Source: Acidobacterium sp. (GTDB lineage Bacteria > Acidobacteriota > Terriglobia > Terriglobales > Acidobacteriaceae). From it: a stretch of DNA of 38,697 bases. The first letter of the stretch is position 1. Every line of letters begins with the position of its first letter. The stretch lies in contig DAHUYD010000032.1 in NCBI GenBank assembly GCA_027315385.1, forward strand, positions 1-38,697. Reading direction: 5' to 3'. This document shows positions 16,145-24,229 of the stretch, in pieces. Below the pieces are notes generated by a model. That model made no database searches and had not been told where the DNA came from. It was given only the letters and a program-made list of their open reading frames with translations. The translations under genes and the position numbers were made by a program.

Positions 16145-16335
16145 TCCCGCGCGGGCGAGGAGGCAGAGAAACTCCGGGCCGCGGATCGGTGCGCCGAATG
16201 CAATTAAGATTCAGGAGGGGTGGGTAGAACCGCCAATTCGGCGGCCTGCTCACTCACTCAACGTTTTGTCGTGCGCGGTGAGGAGCGAGCGAGGCGATCA
16301 ACGGAGGCTAATCGGCCCGGCCGGTCTCACAGCGC

Positions 16336-16368
16336 AGGAGAGCCGACGTGTATCGCGGAGGCTCTCCT
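16336..16368. repeat. Nine-base-pair inverted repeat in the divergent region
   Basis: AGGAGAGCC (16336-16344) and GGCTCTCCT (16360-16368) are perfect complements around a 15-base loop. It could serve as a transcription stop between the two divergent units or as part of a leader RNA. No T-run is adjacent on either strand. Confidence 0.45.
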
Positions 16369-16454
16369 AAGGCGGTTTCTGTGGTTTCCGGTGTCATAAA
16401 GTGACAGCAGGACCTTCCAATAAGCGGGAACTTCGCTGCTTCTGCTTTTATACC

Positions 16455-16471
16455 ATATCCCGGTGGGATAT
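16455..16471. promoter_or_regulatory. Palindrome before the FrmR/RcnR-type gene, candidate operator
   Basis: ATATCCC-GGT-GGGATAT is a perfect 7-base inverted repeat centred about 58 bases before the regulator's ATG, beside a TATA-rich stretch (TTTTATACC at 16446-16454) that may be the promoter -10 region. CsoR/RcnR/FrmR proteins typically bind sites of this build: A/T-rich inverted arms around a G/C core, and they usually repress their own operon. Assignment as the regulator's own operator is inference. Confidence 0.5.
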
Positions 16472-16520
16472 AAGCAAGCGGAAAATCCGAAATTTGGGAA
16501 ACTTTCGTAAGGGGAGAACG

Positions 16521-16796
16521 ATGCCCGTCGATTCGAGAGAGCAACAGAAACTAATCGCCAGGATCAGAAGGATTCGCGGTCAGGTGGACGCGATTGAGCG
16601 GTCCCTGACGGATAAAGAGCACTGTGCAGATGTGCTGATGCTGCTGGCGAATGTGCGCGGCGGCATCAACAGCCTGATGGCGGAAGTGCTGGAGGACCAC
16701 ATCCGGCTGCATATGCTTTCTCCGGAAAAGCGCGGGGCCGACACGACAGAACTGGCGGAAGACCTGATCGAACTTGTGCGCGCCTACCTGAAATGA
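16521..16796 (+). CDS. FrmR/RcnR-type transcriptional repressor (CsoR superfamily)
   Basis: 91 residues from ATG 16521, preceded by AAGGGGAG; the open frame upstream is not conserved-looking. The all-helical DUF156 fold is clear: LIARIRRIRGQVDAIERSL (11-29), then LLANVRGGINSLMAEVLEDH. Ligand positions by family numbering are Pro2, Cys35, His60 and His64. Pro2, Cys35 and His60 are as in FrmR, the formaldehyde sensor; FrmR normally has Glu at 64, while His64 is typical of the Ni/Co sensor RcnR. The closest overall resemblance is FrmR (same ELVRAYLK-type end). Inducer is therefore uncertain: formaldehyde or a metal. No frmA-like dehydrogenase is nearby. A CoA-binding protein gene follows 44 bases later. 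Confidence 0.88.
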   Translation: MPVDSREQQKLIARIRRIRGQVDAIERSLTDKEHCADVLMLLANVRGGINSLMAEVLEDHIRLHMLSPEKRGADTTELAEDLIELVRAYLK

Positions 16797-16840
16797 AAGG
16801 GCCAATCCGCCGCAGATTCAGAGCATCCAACGGGGTATCA

Positions 16841-17269
16841 ATGAACGAGCCGGAAATAATTCAGGAGATTCTCGATCTCACGCGCACCATCGCGGTGGTG
16901 GGCATGAGCGATCGCGAGGGACGCGCGAGTTATGGCGTGTCGCGCTTCATGCAGAGCCGGGGATACCGGATCGTGCCGGTGAATCCGCTGATCGAACGTG
17001 CGCTGGGGGAGCAGGCGTATCCGGATCTGGCTGCGGCGCATGAGGCGCTGGGAGGGGAGATCGAGCTGGTGGACGTGTTTCGCGCGCCGGAGTATGTGCC
17101 GGAGGTGGTGAAAGAGACGATGCGGCTGCGGATTCCGTATCTGTGGCTGCAGGAAGGCGTGGTGCATGAGGAAGCCGCAAAATGGGCGGAGGACGCGGGG
17201 ATCAGAGTCGTAATGGACCGGTGCCTTCTGAAGGAGCGCATGGCGGCGGGATGGAAACAGCGGGGCTGA
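16841..17269 (+). CDS. CoA-binding domain protein (YccU family)
   Basis: 142 residues from ATG 16841; an upstream in-frame ATG at 16793 overlaps the regulator's stop and was not used. It is a single Rossmann-like CoA_binding_2 domain: IAVVGMSDREGRASYGV (17-33) holds the nucleotide loop and YRIVPVNP follows at 42-49. The family has no firmly established enzymatic role; it resembles the CoA-binding part of succinyl-CoA synthetase. It probably shares a transcript with the repressor. The last 129 bases recur in inverted orientation at 31081-31209 with 121 of 129 bases identical by my count. Confidence 0.9.
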   Translation: MNEPEIIQEILDLTRTIAVVGMSDREGRASYGVSRFMQSRGYRIVPVNPLIERALGEQAYPDLAAAHEALGGEIELVDVFRAPEYVPEVVKETMRLRIPYLWLQEGVVHEEAAKWAEDAGIRVVMDRCLLKERMAAGWKQRG

Positions 17270-17357
17270 GGGGGCGTGGGCGGCGGGATTGGGGAGGCTT
17301 CAGTGCGTGAGCCAGCCGCCGGCGCGAACCGTGAGCAGGGCCCAGGGAAAGATCCCA
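17141..17357. repeat. Left copy of an inverted junction repeat
   Basis: Contains the 3' end of the CoA-binding gene, a short spacer, and a glycosyltransferase-like 3' end on the opposite strand. Its reverse complement recurs at 30985-31209. The CoA-binding part (17141-17269) differs at 8 of 129 positions, including a run of about 40 identical bases; the glycosyltransferase tail part (about 17300-17357) differs at about 9 of 58; the spacer between them does not align. Further into the CoA-binding gene identity falls to roughly 82 percent over the next 51 bases. Confidence 0.85.
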
Positions 17358-17485
17358 GGTGCAGCGGGCGATTCGGTGTCGAGCGCAATGGCGTGCGCAA
17401 GCGAATACCAGCGATAGTAGCCTGGCCGGAAATGGAGCCCATCAGCCTGCCAGTCCCTGTCCTCCCGCGCGATGCGCGTCCGCCT
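17300..17485 (-). pseudogene. Glycosyltransferase-like C-terminal fragment
   Basis: A headless fragment with no start codon of its own. Its last residues, IFPWALLTVRAGGWLTH, nearly repeat the end of the intact membrane glycosyltransferase (IFPWALLTVRARGWLTR). The upstream part, with GLHFRPGYYRWYSLAHAIA, is unlike that protein, so this may be the tail of a second, different glycosyltransferase. It is in the same frame as the serine hydrolase gene and begins right after that gene's TAG stop (17492-17494). It faces the intact CoA-binding gene tail to tail, as the intact glycosyltransferase faces the CoA-binding remnant at 31 kb. Confidence 0.5.
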
Positions 17486-17491
17486 GAAAAT

Positions 17492-18946
17492 CTACCCCGC
17501 CGGCATCACCAGATACTGCTCCAGCTTCCCGTCCGGTTCCGTGTAGGTGGTCACCGTCAGCACCCGGCTGCTGTTCGGGAAAGTCACCCGGAACACCCGG
17601 AACGTCATCCCGCCGCGCAGGCTTTGCTCCGTCTGATCCATGCTCGCGGGCTTGCCCAGCGGCCCGAGGCTCGACTCGTAATCCGCGAGAGCCTGCTGAT
17701 CGAAATACGCATTGCACCACGGAGTGAACAGCGAGCGAGCGATCTTCCCATGCTGCAGGCCCTCGAAAACCCGCAATGCCTGCGTCTGCGCCTCTGTTGC
17801 CGTCTGCCTCGTCACCCCCAGCAGCAGTGGAGCCAGATCCCGCGCGATGCCGCCCGCGGCGCGGCTCGCGTCCTCATTAGTCAGCACTACTATCGCGACC
17901 TTGTCCTGCGGAAACACCATGTTCTCGTCCACGAAGCCTGACACCTCGCCCGAGTGCGCCAGATACGCGTGCCCATCCAGGCCGCTCACCTCCAGCCCCA
18001 GCGCGTAATGCGAATTCGCGCCATCCTTCAGCAGCACCGGCTTCTCCAACTCGTCATACGACTTCACCGTCAACAGCGTCCTGTCCATCACGCTGATGTC
18101 CCACTGCGCCAGGTCGTAGGCCGGCATGGCCAGCTCTCCCGCCGCGAACATCCATCCCCGGCCTTCCTTCGGCGCCGGCCGCGGCGCTGCCAAGGCGTAC
18201 CGAATCGTTCCCTGCGCGTCCTGCGGACCAAGCCGGTTCGCGTCCGAATCCCACACCTGGTCCATGTGCAGCGGCTGGAAGATGTGCTCTCTCAGAAACT
18301 GCATTAGCGGCTCGCCGCTCGCCAACTCCGCGACTCGCCCCGCGATCACGTAGTTCGTGTTCGAGTACTGCCACTGCGTCCCGGGAGGGAAATCCAGCGG
18401 CTTCTTCGCCCATTTGTCCAGAATGTGCTGCGCCGTGGTCGGGTTCAGCATCGGCGGCATCGCGTAGTCTTCCGGCCAGAAATCCTGATAGCCAGACGTG
18501 TGCGACAGCACCTCCTGGATCGTCACGTCCTGCGCGTCGGTCAGGTCCGGCAGCCACTTGCTCACCGGATCGTCCAGCGTGAGCTTGCCCTCCTGCTGCA
18601 GTATCAGGATCGCCGCCGCCGTGAACTGTTTCGAGATCGACCCAATCGAGTAGCGCATGGCGGGCGTCGCCATCACCGCCGGTTGCGAGCCCATCGCAAG
18701 ACGCGCCTCACCATAAGCCTGGGTATATTCGATCTTGCCATCGCGCACAATCGCCACCGACGCGCTCGGCACTCCCGTTCGCGCCAGCACCTGCCGCGCG
18801 GTCGCGTCGATCTGCTGCCGCAGATCCGCTGGAATGGAATTCACCCTCAGCCCCGCGGGACTCGCCTGCGCCCGCAGCGCCGGGCCCGCAGACGCCATCC
18901 ACGCCAGCGCGGCCCCGATCCCCACCCCCCGGACTCTTCCCGTCAT
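17492..18946 (-). CDS. Secreted beta-lactamase-family serine hydrolase
   Basis: 484 residues from ATG 18946, with AAGG six bases upstream; ATG 18985 is an alternative lacking such a site. Signal peptide ends near ALRAQA (about 27). The class C / serine hydrolase motifs are Ser103-Ile-Ser-Lys106 (SxxK), Tyr194-Ser-Asn196 (YxN) and His331-Ser-Gly333 in place of KTG. HxG is common in esterase or peptidase members rather than true beta-lactamases, so drug resistance should not be inferred. The catalytic domain spans about 40-370; the C-terminal 110 residues form an extra domain. Periplasmic. An esterase gene precedes it by 60 bases on the same strand. Confidence 0.88.
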   Translation of the reverse strand: MTGRVRGVGIGAALAWMASAGPALRAQASPAGLRVNSIPADLRQQIDATARQVLARTGVPSASVAIVRDGKIEYTQAYGEARLAMGSQPAVMATPAMRYSIGSISKQFTAAAILILQQEGKLTLDDPVSKWLPDLTDAQDVTIQEVLSHTSGYQDFWPEDYAMPPMLNPTTAQHILDKWAKKPLDFPPGTQWQYSNTNYVIAGRVAELASGEPLMQFLREHIFQPLHMDQVWDSDANRLGPQDAQGTIRYALAAPRPAPKEGRGWMFAAGELAMPAYDLAQWDISVMDRTLLTVKSYDELEKPVLLKDGANSHYALGLEVSGLDGHAYLAHSGEVSGFVDENMVFPQDKVAIVVLTNEDASRAAGGIARDLAPLLLGVTRQTATEAQTQALRVFEGLQHGKIARSLFTPWCNAYFDQQALADYESSLGPLGKPASMDQTEQSLRGGMTFRVFRVTFPNSSRVLTVTTYTEPDGKLEQYLVMPAG

Positions 18947-19006
18947 CACAAGCCTTGTCCTCCGGCATTCACCATAATCTTTCATCGCGCCCGAACACAA
19001 TTTGGC

Positions 19007-19927
19007 TCACCGCCCCAGCAGCCCAATTGTGTGCAGCCACGTCTCCGCAAGATCCGGCCAGCCCGTAATCGGCAGGTCCGTGCGCCGCAGCCCGTAGCCA
19101 TGTCCCCCGTGGGTGTAGACGTGCAGCTCCGCCGGCACTCCGGCTTGCTTCAGCTTCATGAAGTAATCGATCGCATTCTCCACGTGCACCGGATCGTCCT
19201 CCGCCTGCACAAGAAAAGTCGGCGGCACAGCGGAGCTGACGGGAATCGCCGGATTGAACTCGAAATTCTTCTCCGCGACCGAGAGATACCCGGGATAGAT
19301 AACCATCTCGAAATCCGGCCGGCAGCTCACTCCATCGGCGGCATCCACCGCCCGATACAAGCGCTCCCGCGCATGTGTGCTGAGCGCTGCCGCTAGGTAC
19401 CCGCCCGCTGAAAACCCCAGTACCCCGATCCGGTGCGCGTCGATATGCCAGGCCTCAGCATGTTCCCTCACCATTCCCATGGCCCGCTGCGCGTCCTCGA
19501 GCGCCTCAGCGGATTTGGGATACGGGCCGGTATGCGGTACGCGATATTTCAACAGCACGCAGTTCACCCCAATCGAGTTCAGCCATCCGCAGACTTCTGT
19601 GCCCTCCAGATCGATGGCCAGATAGTCGTAGCCGCCTCCCGGGAACACCAAGACCGCCGCGCCGCTGTTGTTTGTATGGGGAGCCGCGTAGAACGTGATC
19701 GTTGGCGCCGTGACATCGGCCAGCCGCGTCACCGGCCGTTTCGCCACCTCGTGGTATTCCGGGCCGGTCAGAAGGTGCTCCGGTCCGGCGGCAGTATCGG
19801 GACCGGGCGCGCCCCCGAGCCAGAGCTTCAGCGTCGGATGCCCCGGAGCCGGATGCCAGTCGGCTTGTGCGGAAACGGCCGGCGCCATCAGAGCCAGGGT
19901 GGCCAGAGTGAACAGGAATCTACGCAT
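19007..19927 (-). CDS. Secreted alpha/beta-hydrolase, BD-FAE-like carbohydrate esterase
   Basis: 306 residues with a signal peptide (MRRFLFTLATLALMAPAVSA, cut before QADW). The oxyanion region is VLVFPGGGYDYLA (92-104), the nucleophile Ser173 in GFSAGG, acid Asp245 in QAEDDPVHVEN and His276 in THGGHGYG: a complete triad in the usual order. Closest to the acetyl-xylan or feruloyl esterase-like group found in polysaccharide degraders; the exact ester is unknown. GGAGAGG eight bases upstream supports ATG 19927. Likely in one operon with the serine hydrolase downstream. Confidence 0.88.
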   Translation of the reverse strand: MRRFLFTLATLALMAPAVSAQADWHPAPGHPTLKLWLGGAPGPDTAAGPEHLLTGPEYHEVAKRPVTRLADVTAPTITFYAAPHTNNSGAAVLVFPGGGYDYLAIDLEGTEVCGWLNSIGVNCVLLKYRVPHTGPYPKSAEALEDAQRAMGMVREHAEAWHIDAHRIGVLGFSAGGYLAAALSTHARERLYRAVDAADGVSCRPDFEMVIYPGYLSVAEKNFEFNPAIPVSSAVPPTFLVQAEDDPVHVENAIDYFMKLKQAGVPAELHVYTHGGHGYGLRRTDLPITGWPDLAETWLHTIGLLGR

Positions 19928-19980
19928 GCCGGATCCTCTCCGGCCACCATATCACCCGGCACTGGCTTGGAGACGTCGCG

Positions 19981-21330
19981 CTAGTAAAGCGGGCGGGCCG
20001 CCCGCTGGGAAGAGGAGACAAATTGCTGCGGCGGGTTTGCGGGAGGATTCGCCGGCTGTGCCCCGGCTGTCGATGGACTCGCCGTGCTCCCCTTCTGGGT
20101 TGTCCCCTTTTCGCCGGCCTGCGCCTGGGTCGCGGCAGGCTGGCCGCTCGCAGCACCACCCCCCGTCACACTCGCCGAATCCGTCCGGGACTGGCCGCGC
20201 GCCGAACTTCCGGATGGCGGGGGCGTGTACCCAGGGTCGCCCGGCCGCTGCATCTCCGGGGGGAACTTCACCGGCTTCATCACCTGAGTTTGGCTGTTCG
20301 GCAGCTTCTCGCCGGGTTTGCTGAGCGTTGGCGCAGTCCCCGGAGCACTCTGTTCGGCGGTATCCTGCGCGGCGCGGTCGCCCAGTTCCACGGTGTTCAC
20401 GTTATGCACCTCGGCCGGCGGTTGCTTGCCCCAGTAATCTCCCATTTGGTTCTGGTCGCTTACCACAAGCGACTCGCCGACCTTGCCGATCTCCACCCGC
20501 ACGACAAAATCGCCGTCGAAGCGCACAAACTCCACCGGATCCGGCGCCTGTCCGTAAATCCAGATCACGAACGGCTTGCCATCCTGCTGCTCCCGGTCCT
20601 TTTGATCCGGTTCGCCCTTGGCATACAGAACCATCTGGCGGTCCATGCCTACCAGCACGCGATGCTCGAGTATCGCCGCGCGCAGGAAATCGGGCAGCGT
20701 CTCCGCGTATGCTTCCGCCGGAGACCGCACGCCGAAGTCGATCATCGGCTTCAGAAGCTGCTCCACCTGCTCGCCGGTCACATCCGGAACCCGCGACGGA
20801 AAAACCAGCACGATGCGCGATCCCGTCGGCGCAGGGTCCATCATCATCGGATTCTCGTCGTCGTATGGGTCCATCCCGATCGAGATGTGCCGCAAGATTC
20901 GATGCCTGTGAAACGGCCCGTTGTTCAGGTCGAGAACGATCCGGTTGCCCTCGACTTTAATGTCGGTAACCTGCACGCGCTGGCCGGGATGGGCTGCGAC
21001 TCCCTTCGTCTGCAACTCGTTAATGTATTTGTCGCCGGCCGGTTCCATGCCCCCGTTTGCGCGCAGTGTGATCACCGCAACCGGCAGCGGCCGCATCGCG
21101 AAGCCCTGCTCCGCCTGCAGCGACCGGATCAGCTCCTCGCGCCCCACCGTATTCAGCGGCGCGGCCGGGAGTTTCACCTCCGTGGGCTGAAAGTGCGCGT
21201 AGTGCGGGCTGATGTGTTGCGCCTGAACAATAAACACCTGACCCTGCGCGGCTGCCGAAATCAGCACCGCCAGGAGGGCGCAACCTGCGATCTGCGGAAA
21301 CATTTGGCCAGCGGATTTGGACCCCTGCAT
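19981..21330 (-). CDS. Secreted protein of unknown function with low-complexity tail
   Basis: 449 residues from ATG 21330, which has a GGGGG run just upstream; in-frame sequence before it looks non-coding. A signal peptide covers about residues 1-30 (core AGCALLAVLISAAAQGQ). Residues about 40-320 look folded and mixed alpha/beta, with no motif I recognise. The last 120 residues are a Pro/Ser/Gly/Ala/Thr/Gln-rich tail typical of disordered or wall-associated segments. No lipobox. Between it and pyruvate kinase lie 261 bases containing a terminator hairpin, so it probably has its own promoter. Possibly an Acidobacteria-specific family. Confidence 0.7.
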   Translation of the reverse strand: MQGSKSAGQMFPQIAGCALLAVLISAAAQGQVFIVQAQHISPHYAHFQPTEVKLPAAPLNTVGREELIRSLQAEQGFAMRPLPVAVITLRANGGMEPAGDKYINELQTKGVAAHPGQRVQVTDIKVEGNRIVLDLNNGPFHRHRILRHISIGMDPYDDENPMMMDPAPTGSRIVLVFPSRVPDVTGEQVEQLLKPMIDFGVRSPAEAYAETLPDFLRAAILEHRVLVGMDRQMVLYAKGEPDQKDREQQDGKPFVIWIYGQAPDPVEFVRFDGDFVVRVEIGKVGESLVVSDQNQMGDYWGKQPPAEVHNVNTVELGDRAAQDTAEQSAPGTAPTLSKPGEKLPNSQTQVMKPVKFPPEMQRPGDPGYTPPPSGSSARGQSRTDSASVTGGGAASGQPAATQAQAGEKGTTQKGSTASPSTAGAQPANPPANPPQQFVSSSQRAARPLY

Positions 21331-21561
21331 AAGGCCCCCTTCAGCGCGTGCAGCCAGGATTTCAACAGCATGGCCCCCTTCCCGCCAAATTTCAAGGACC
21401 ACTTCGTCGCAGGGAAGGCAAAACCGGGCAGCCAGCGCTTCGCCGGGACGGTCTTCGCCCTGGCGTATGTTGGTTGGAGCGAACAGGGGTCAAAACCGTT
21501 GCCGAACCCCTTTATGGCGCTGACGGCAGGTTGCGCCAGCCCCGTGGGAGGCCGGTGGCAT

Positions 21562-21581
21562 CCGGGAAGGGGCCTTCCCGG
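21562..21581 (-). terminator. Hairpin after pyruvate kinase, probable terminator
   Basis: CCGGGAAGG and CCTTCCCGG form a perfect 9-base-pair stem with only two bases between them in the written form, so a four-base loop with eight pairs is realistic. It lies ten bases beyond the pyruvate kinase stop on the minus strand. No T-run follows. Confidence 0.55.
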
Positions 21582-21591
21582 CTCACTCCGT

Positions 21592-23151
21592 TTACCTGGA
21601 GCGCTTGCCGGGATTGCCGGTTTTGCGCCCCGCGGCCCGGCGCGAAGTCCGGGCCGGTTTCTCCTGCCGCGTCTGCGGAGTCTCTGTCATCCGGTCGCCC
21701 AGAACGTGCAGCCGCAGGAAGTTGGTGGACCCTGATCGCGTCTGGGTACCGGCTACAATCCCCAAAATTTCCTTCGGCTTGACGAAACCACCCTGTTCCA
21801 GCGCGGTTTCGGCCTGCTCCACCATTTGCTCCGCCGTCAGCAGCTTCGGACATTTGATTGGGTGAACGCCCCACAGCAACCCCATGCGGTGAATCACCGA
21901 ATCAATGCTGGAGAGCGCAAAGATCGGCGGCTTCGGACGGTATTTTGAAAGTTGGCGCGCAGTCGTGCCGGTTTCCGTGAAGACGGCAATCGCGCTCACG
22001 TCCAGGTCTTCCGCGGCGTGGGCCGCCGACTCGCAGATGGTCTCGGCGATGGACAGCCTCACCCGGTTTGGCCGCGAATCCCACGAGCTGGTTTCGCGCA
22101 GATGCGATTCCGTCTCGCTGACGATCTTGGCCATCATCTTCACCGCTTCCACCGGATACTTTCCGGCCGCCGTTTCCGCCGACAGCATGACCGCATCCGT
22201 TCCGTCGTAAATGGCATTGGCCACGTCGGAGGCCTCGGCGCGCGTCGGGCGCGGATTCTCGATCATGGACTCCAGCATCTGCGTCGCCGTAATCACGGGC
22301 TTGCGATACTCCGCCGCGCAGCGGATCACGTGCTTTTGAATGGCCGGAACCTTTTCCGGCGGCATCTCCACGCCCAAATCCCCGCGCGCGACCATGATGC
22401 CGTCGGCGTTCTCCAGAATCGCCTCCAGGTTCTCAATTGCCTGCGGCTTCTCCAGCTTGGCTATGACCCAGGTCTCCAGACCCAGCGCCGCCACCCGGAA
22501 TCTCACGTGCCGCACGTCTTCCGCCGTGCGCACAAACGACACGGCGATGGCATCGACCTCGTGCTTCATCCCGAATTCCAGGTCTTCTTCGTCCTTCTCT
22601 GTCAGCGAAGGCACTCTCACCGCGATACCGGGGAGGTTGATGCCCTTATGCTCGCCCAGCATCCCGCCGTTGATCACCTCGCAGTCCACGTCTTCGCCGG
22701 GAATATCGATCACCCGCAACTCGATCAGGCCGTCCGACAGCAGAATTCGCGCTCCCGGCTCAAGGTTCTCCGCCAGGGTGGGAAACGTCGTCGCAATCAC
22801 GGCGGAGGTCCCTGGAATATCGCGAGGTGTGATTGTCAGCCGCTGCCCTGCCTTCAGCTGCACCGGAATTCGGTTCTTCAGCCGCCCCGTGCGGATCTTC
22901 GGCCCCTGTAAATCGCCGAGGATGCAAACGTTTTTCCCTTCCTCGCGCGCCAGCTTGCGCACCATCTCGATGAGCTTCAGTTTTTCCGGATGCGTGCCAT
23001 GCGAAAAGTTCAGCCGCGCCACGTCCAGCCCGGCGCGCAGCAACTCGCGAAACGTCCCTTCCTGTGCAGAGGCAGGTCCCAGTGTGGCAACGATTTTGGC
23101 GCGGCGCGGGTATTCTCCCGATAGGCCGGGCCCTGGCATAGAGAAGTTCAT
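21592..23151 (-). CDS. pyk: Pyruvate kinase
   Basis: 519 residues. Converts phosphoenolpyruvate and ADP to pyruvate and ATP, the last step of glycolysis, in the cytosol. Landmarks: KIVATLGPAS (19-28), Arg46 in ARLNFSHGTH, GDLQGPKIR (79-87), catalytic Lys232 with metal-binding Glu234 in AKLEKPQAIENL, and the ARGDLGVE signature at 255-262. The C-terminal allosteric-type domain extends to about 490. The last 25 residues are an unusual basic tail rich in Arg, Lys and Gln. A GGGGG run precedes ATG 23151. The 102 bases upstream include an A/T-rich patch (23226-23238 region) that may hold the promoter. Confidence 0.97.
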   Translation of the reverse strand: MNFSMPGPGLSGEYPRRAKIVATLGPASAQEGTFRELLRAGLDVARLNFSHGTHPEKLKLIEMVRKLAREEGKNVCILGDLQGPKIRTGRLKNRIPVQLKAGQRLTITPRDIPGTSAVIATTFPTLAENLEPGARILLSDGLIELRVIDIPGEDVDCEVINGGMLGEHKGINLPGIAVRVPSLTEKDEEDLEFGMKHEVDAIAVSFVRTAEDVRHVRFRVAALGLETWVIAKLEKPQAIENLEAILENADGIMVARGDLGVEMPPEKVPAIQKHVIRCAAEYRKPVITATQMLESMIENPRPTRAEASDVANAIYDGTDAVMLSAETAAGKYPVEAVKMMAKIVSETESHLRETSSWDSRPNRVRLSIAETICESAAHAAEDLDVSAIAVFTETGTTARQLSKYRPKPPIFALSSIDSVIHRMGLLWGVHPIKCPKLLTAEQMVEQAETALEQGGFVKPKEILGIVAGTQTRSGSTNFLRLHVLGDRMTETPQTRQEKPARTSRRAAGRKTGNPGKRSR

Positions 23152-23253
23152 CCAACCCCCAGTGTTTTCCAGTTCGGTGTTTTAGTTGTGTCCGTTATCT
23201 TCGGCGCGCGGGTCGTCGCGAATACTTTTATTTTATCGTGTGTTGAATCGTGC

Positions 23254-24186
23254 TCACACAGCGGCGGAATGCGCCGCCATATTCTCTTCCCCGCCGCCCG
23301 GCTGCGCCGTCTCTCCTGTCTGCGGCAGAGGAAACATGTACGCGTTGAATTCCGCCCCGATCAGGATGTTCAGCGACACCATATACAGCCACACCAGCGT
23401 CGCGATGCCGGCGCCCAGCGAACCGTAAACAATCGAGTAGTCAGAGAATCGGCTGAGATACCATCCGTAAATCAGGGTGGTAATGAACCAAGTCGCCGTA
23501 GCGATGGTGGCTCCGGGGAGCGTTTCGCGCCAGCGCCCGCGCACCAGACGGAATCTTCCCGAACCCGTCTTCAGCTTCTGCCGCGGCACCGCATAGTGAT
23601 AGACCAGCGCCAGAGAAAAGATGGTGGCGAAGACCGCGATAATCCATCGGGTCAGCCGCCAAAGCAGGATCAGGTAGAAGTGCAGTTCCAGATTTGTGTT
23701 CTCGATCATCCATCGCTCGATGCTGTGCCCAAAGGCCAGAAACAGCGTGGCTACTGCCATTGGGATCATCGCTCCCGGGACGAGAGCCAGCGCAACGAGG
23801 CGCTCCTTCCAGAATCCCCACAGGCCATGCGGCACGCGGTAGGCCCGCCGGAATCCCTCCATGAGCGACAGCAACATACCCATCGCGCCGTAAACCGTGA
23901 TCATTGCGGATCCGGTGACGATCCGGATGGACCGCGCGGGGTTGTAGACAAAGTAGCTCTGCACCAGATGCATAGTCTCCGGCGGCAGAATCTGCTGGAA
24001 ATCGGTCCGCAGATCCCCCCGCATGTCGCTGCCCGCCGGCATCGTCGCGAAAATCGTCGTCACCACCAGCACAGCGGGAAATATGCTCAGAATCGCGGAA
24101 TAGGCCGCGGCCTTCGCCATCGAGAAGGCCCCATGCCCGAAAGCCGACCACACAGCCCTGCGCAGGTTGTCGAACACGCGCACCAT
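23254..24186 (-). CDS. YihY/BrkB-family inner membrane protein
   Basis: 310 residues with about six transmembrane segments. The family-typical features are the AAYSAILSIFPAVLVV stretch near residue 27, RLTRWIIAVFATIFSLALVY in the middle and IATLVWLYMVSLNILIGAEF near 280. YihY/BrkB proteins were once annotated as ribonuclease BN in error; their transport or envelope role is unsettled. Length is normal. It lies 102 bases before pyruvate kinase and 124 bases after the thioredoxin-like gene, all on the minus strand. Confidence 0.9.
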   Translation of the reverse strand: MVRVFDNLRRAVWSAFGHGAFSMAKAAAYSAILSIFPAVLVVTTIFATMPAGSDMRGDLRTDFQQILPPETMHLVQSYFVYNPARSIRIVTGSAMITVYGAMGMLLSLMEGFRRAYRVPHGLWGFWKERLVALALVPGAMIPMAVATLFLAFGHSIERWMIENTNLELHFYLILLWRLTRWIIAVFATIFSLALVYHYAVPRQKLKTGSGRFRLVRGRWRETLPGATIATATWFITTLIYGWYLSRFSDYSIVYGSLGAGIATLVWLYMVSLNILIGAEFNAYMFPLPQTGETAQPGGGEENMAAHSAAV

Positions 24187-24229
24187 AAGCGTTCACAGTG
24201 TACCTGGGTCCCCGTCGGCCATGCGCCCA

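Larger units (their letters stand above)
16097..16520. other. Divergent control region between the NRAMP cluster and the FrmR/RcnR-type regulator
   Basis: 424 bases without a convincing gene. It should hold the promoters for both directions. Three structured elements are listed separately: an inverted repeat close to the 62-aa gene, a long-stem hairpin near the middle, and a palindrome upstream of the regulator. Read on the minus strand, the last 130 bases are strongly self-complementary (ACGGG/CCCGT overlapping CGTGCGA/TCGCGCG), which could give alternative RNA folds before the 62-aa start. I do not recognise a known riboswitch class. Confidence 0.5.

Noticed and set aside
16097-16300. Known riboswitch (Mn yybP-ykoY, M-box, or guanidine mini-ykkC) before the NRAMP cluster
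   Set aside because: I could not find the conserved Mn or Mg riboswitch bases. ACGA occurs in one loop, but the two tetraloop hairpins needed for mini-ykkC do not form.
17492-18946. Antibiotic-resistance beta-lactamase
   Set aside because: The third motif is HSG rather than KTG, the protein has an extra C-terminal domain, and the neighbour is a carbohydrate esterase; the broad serine hydrolase family is the safer call.
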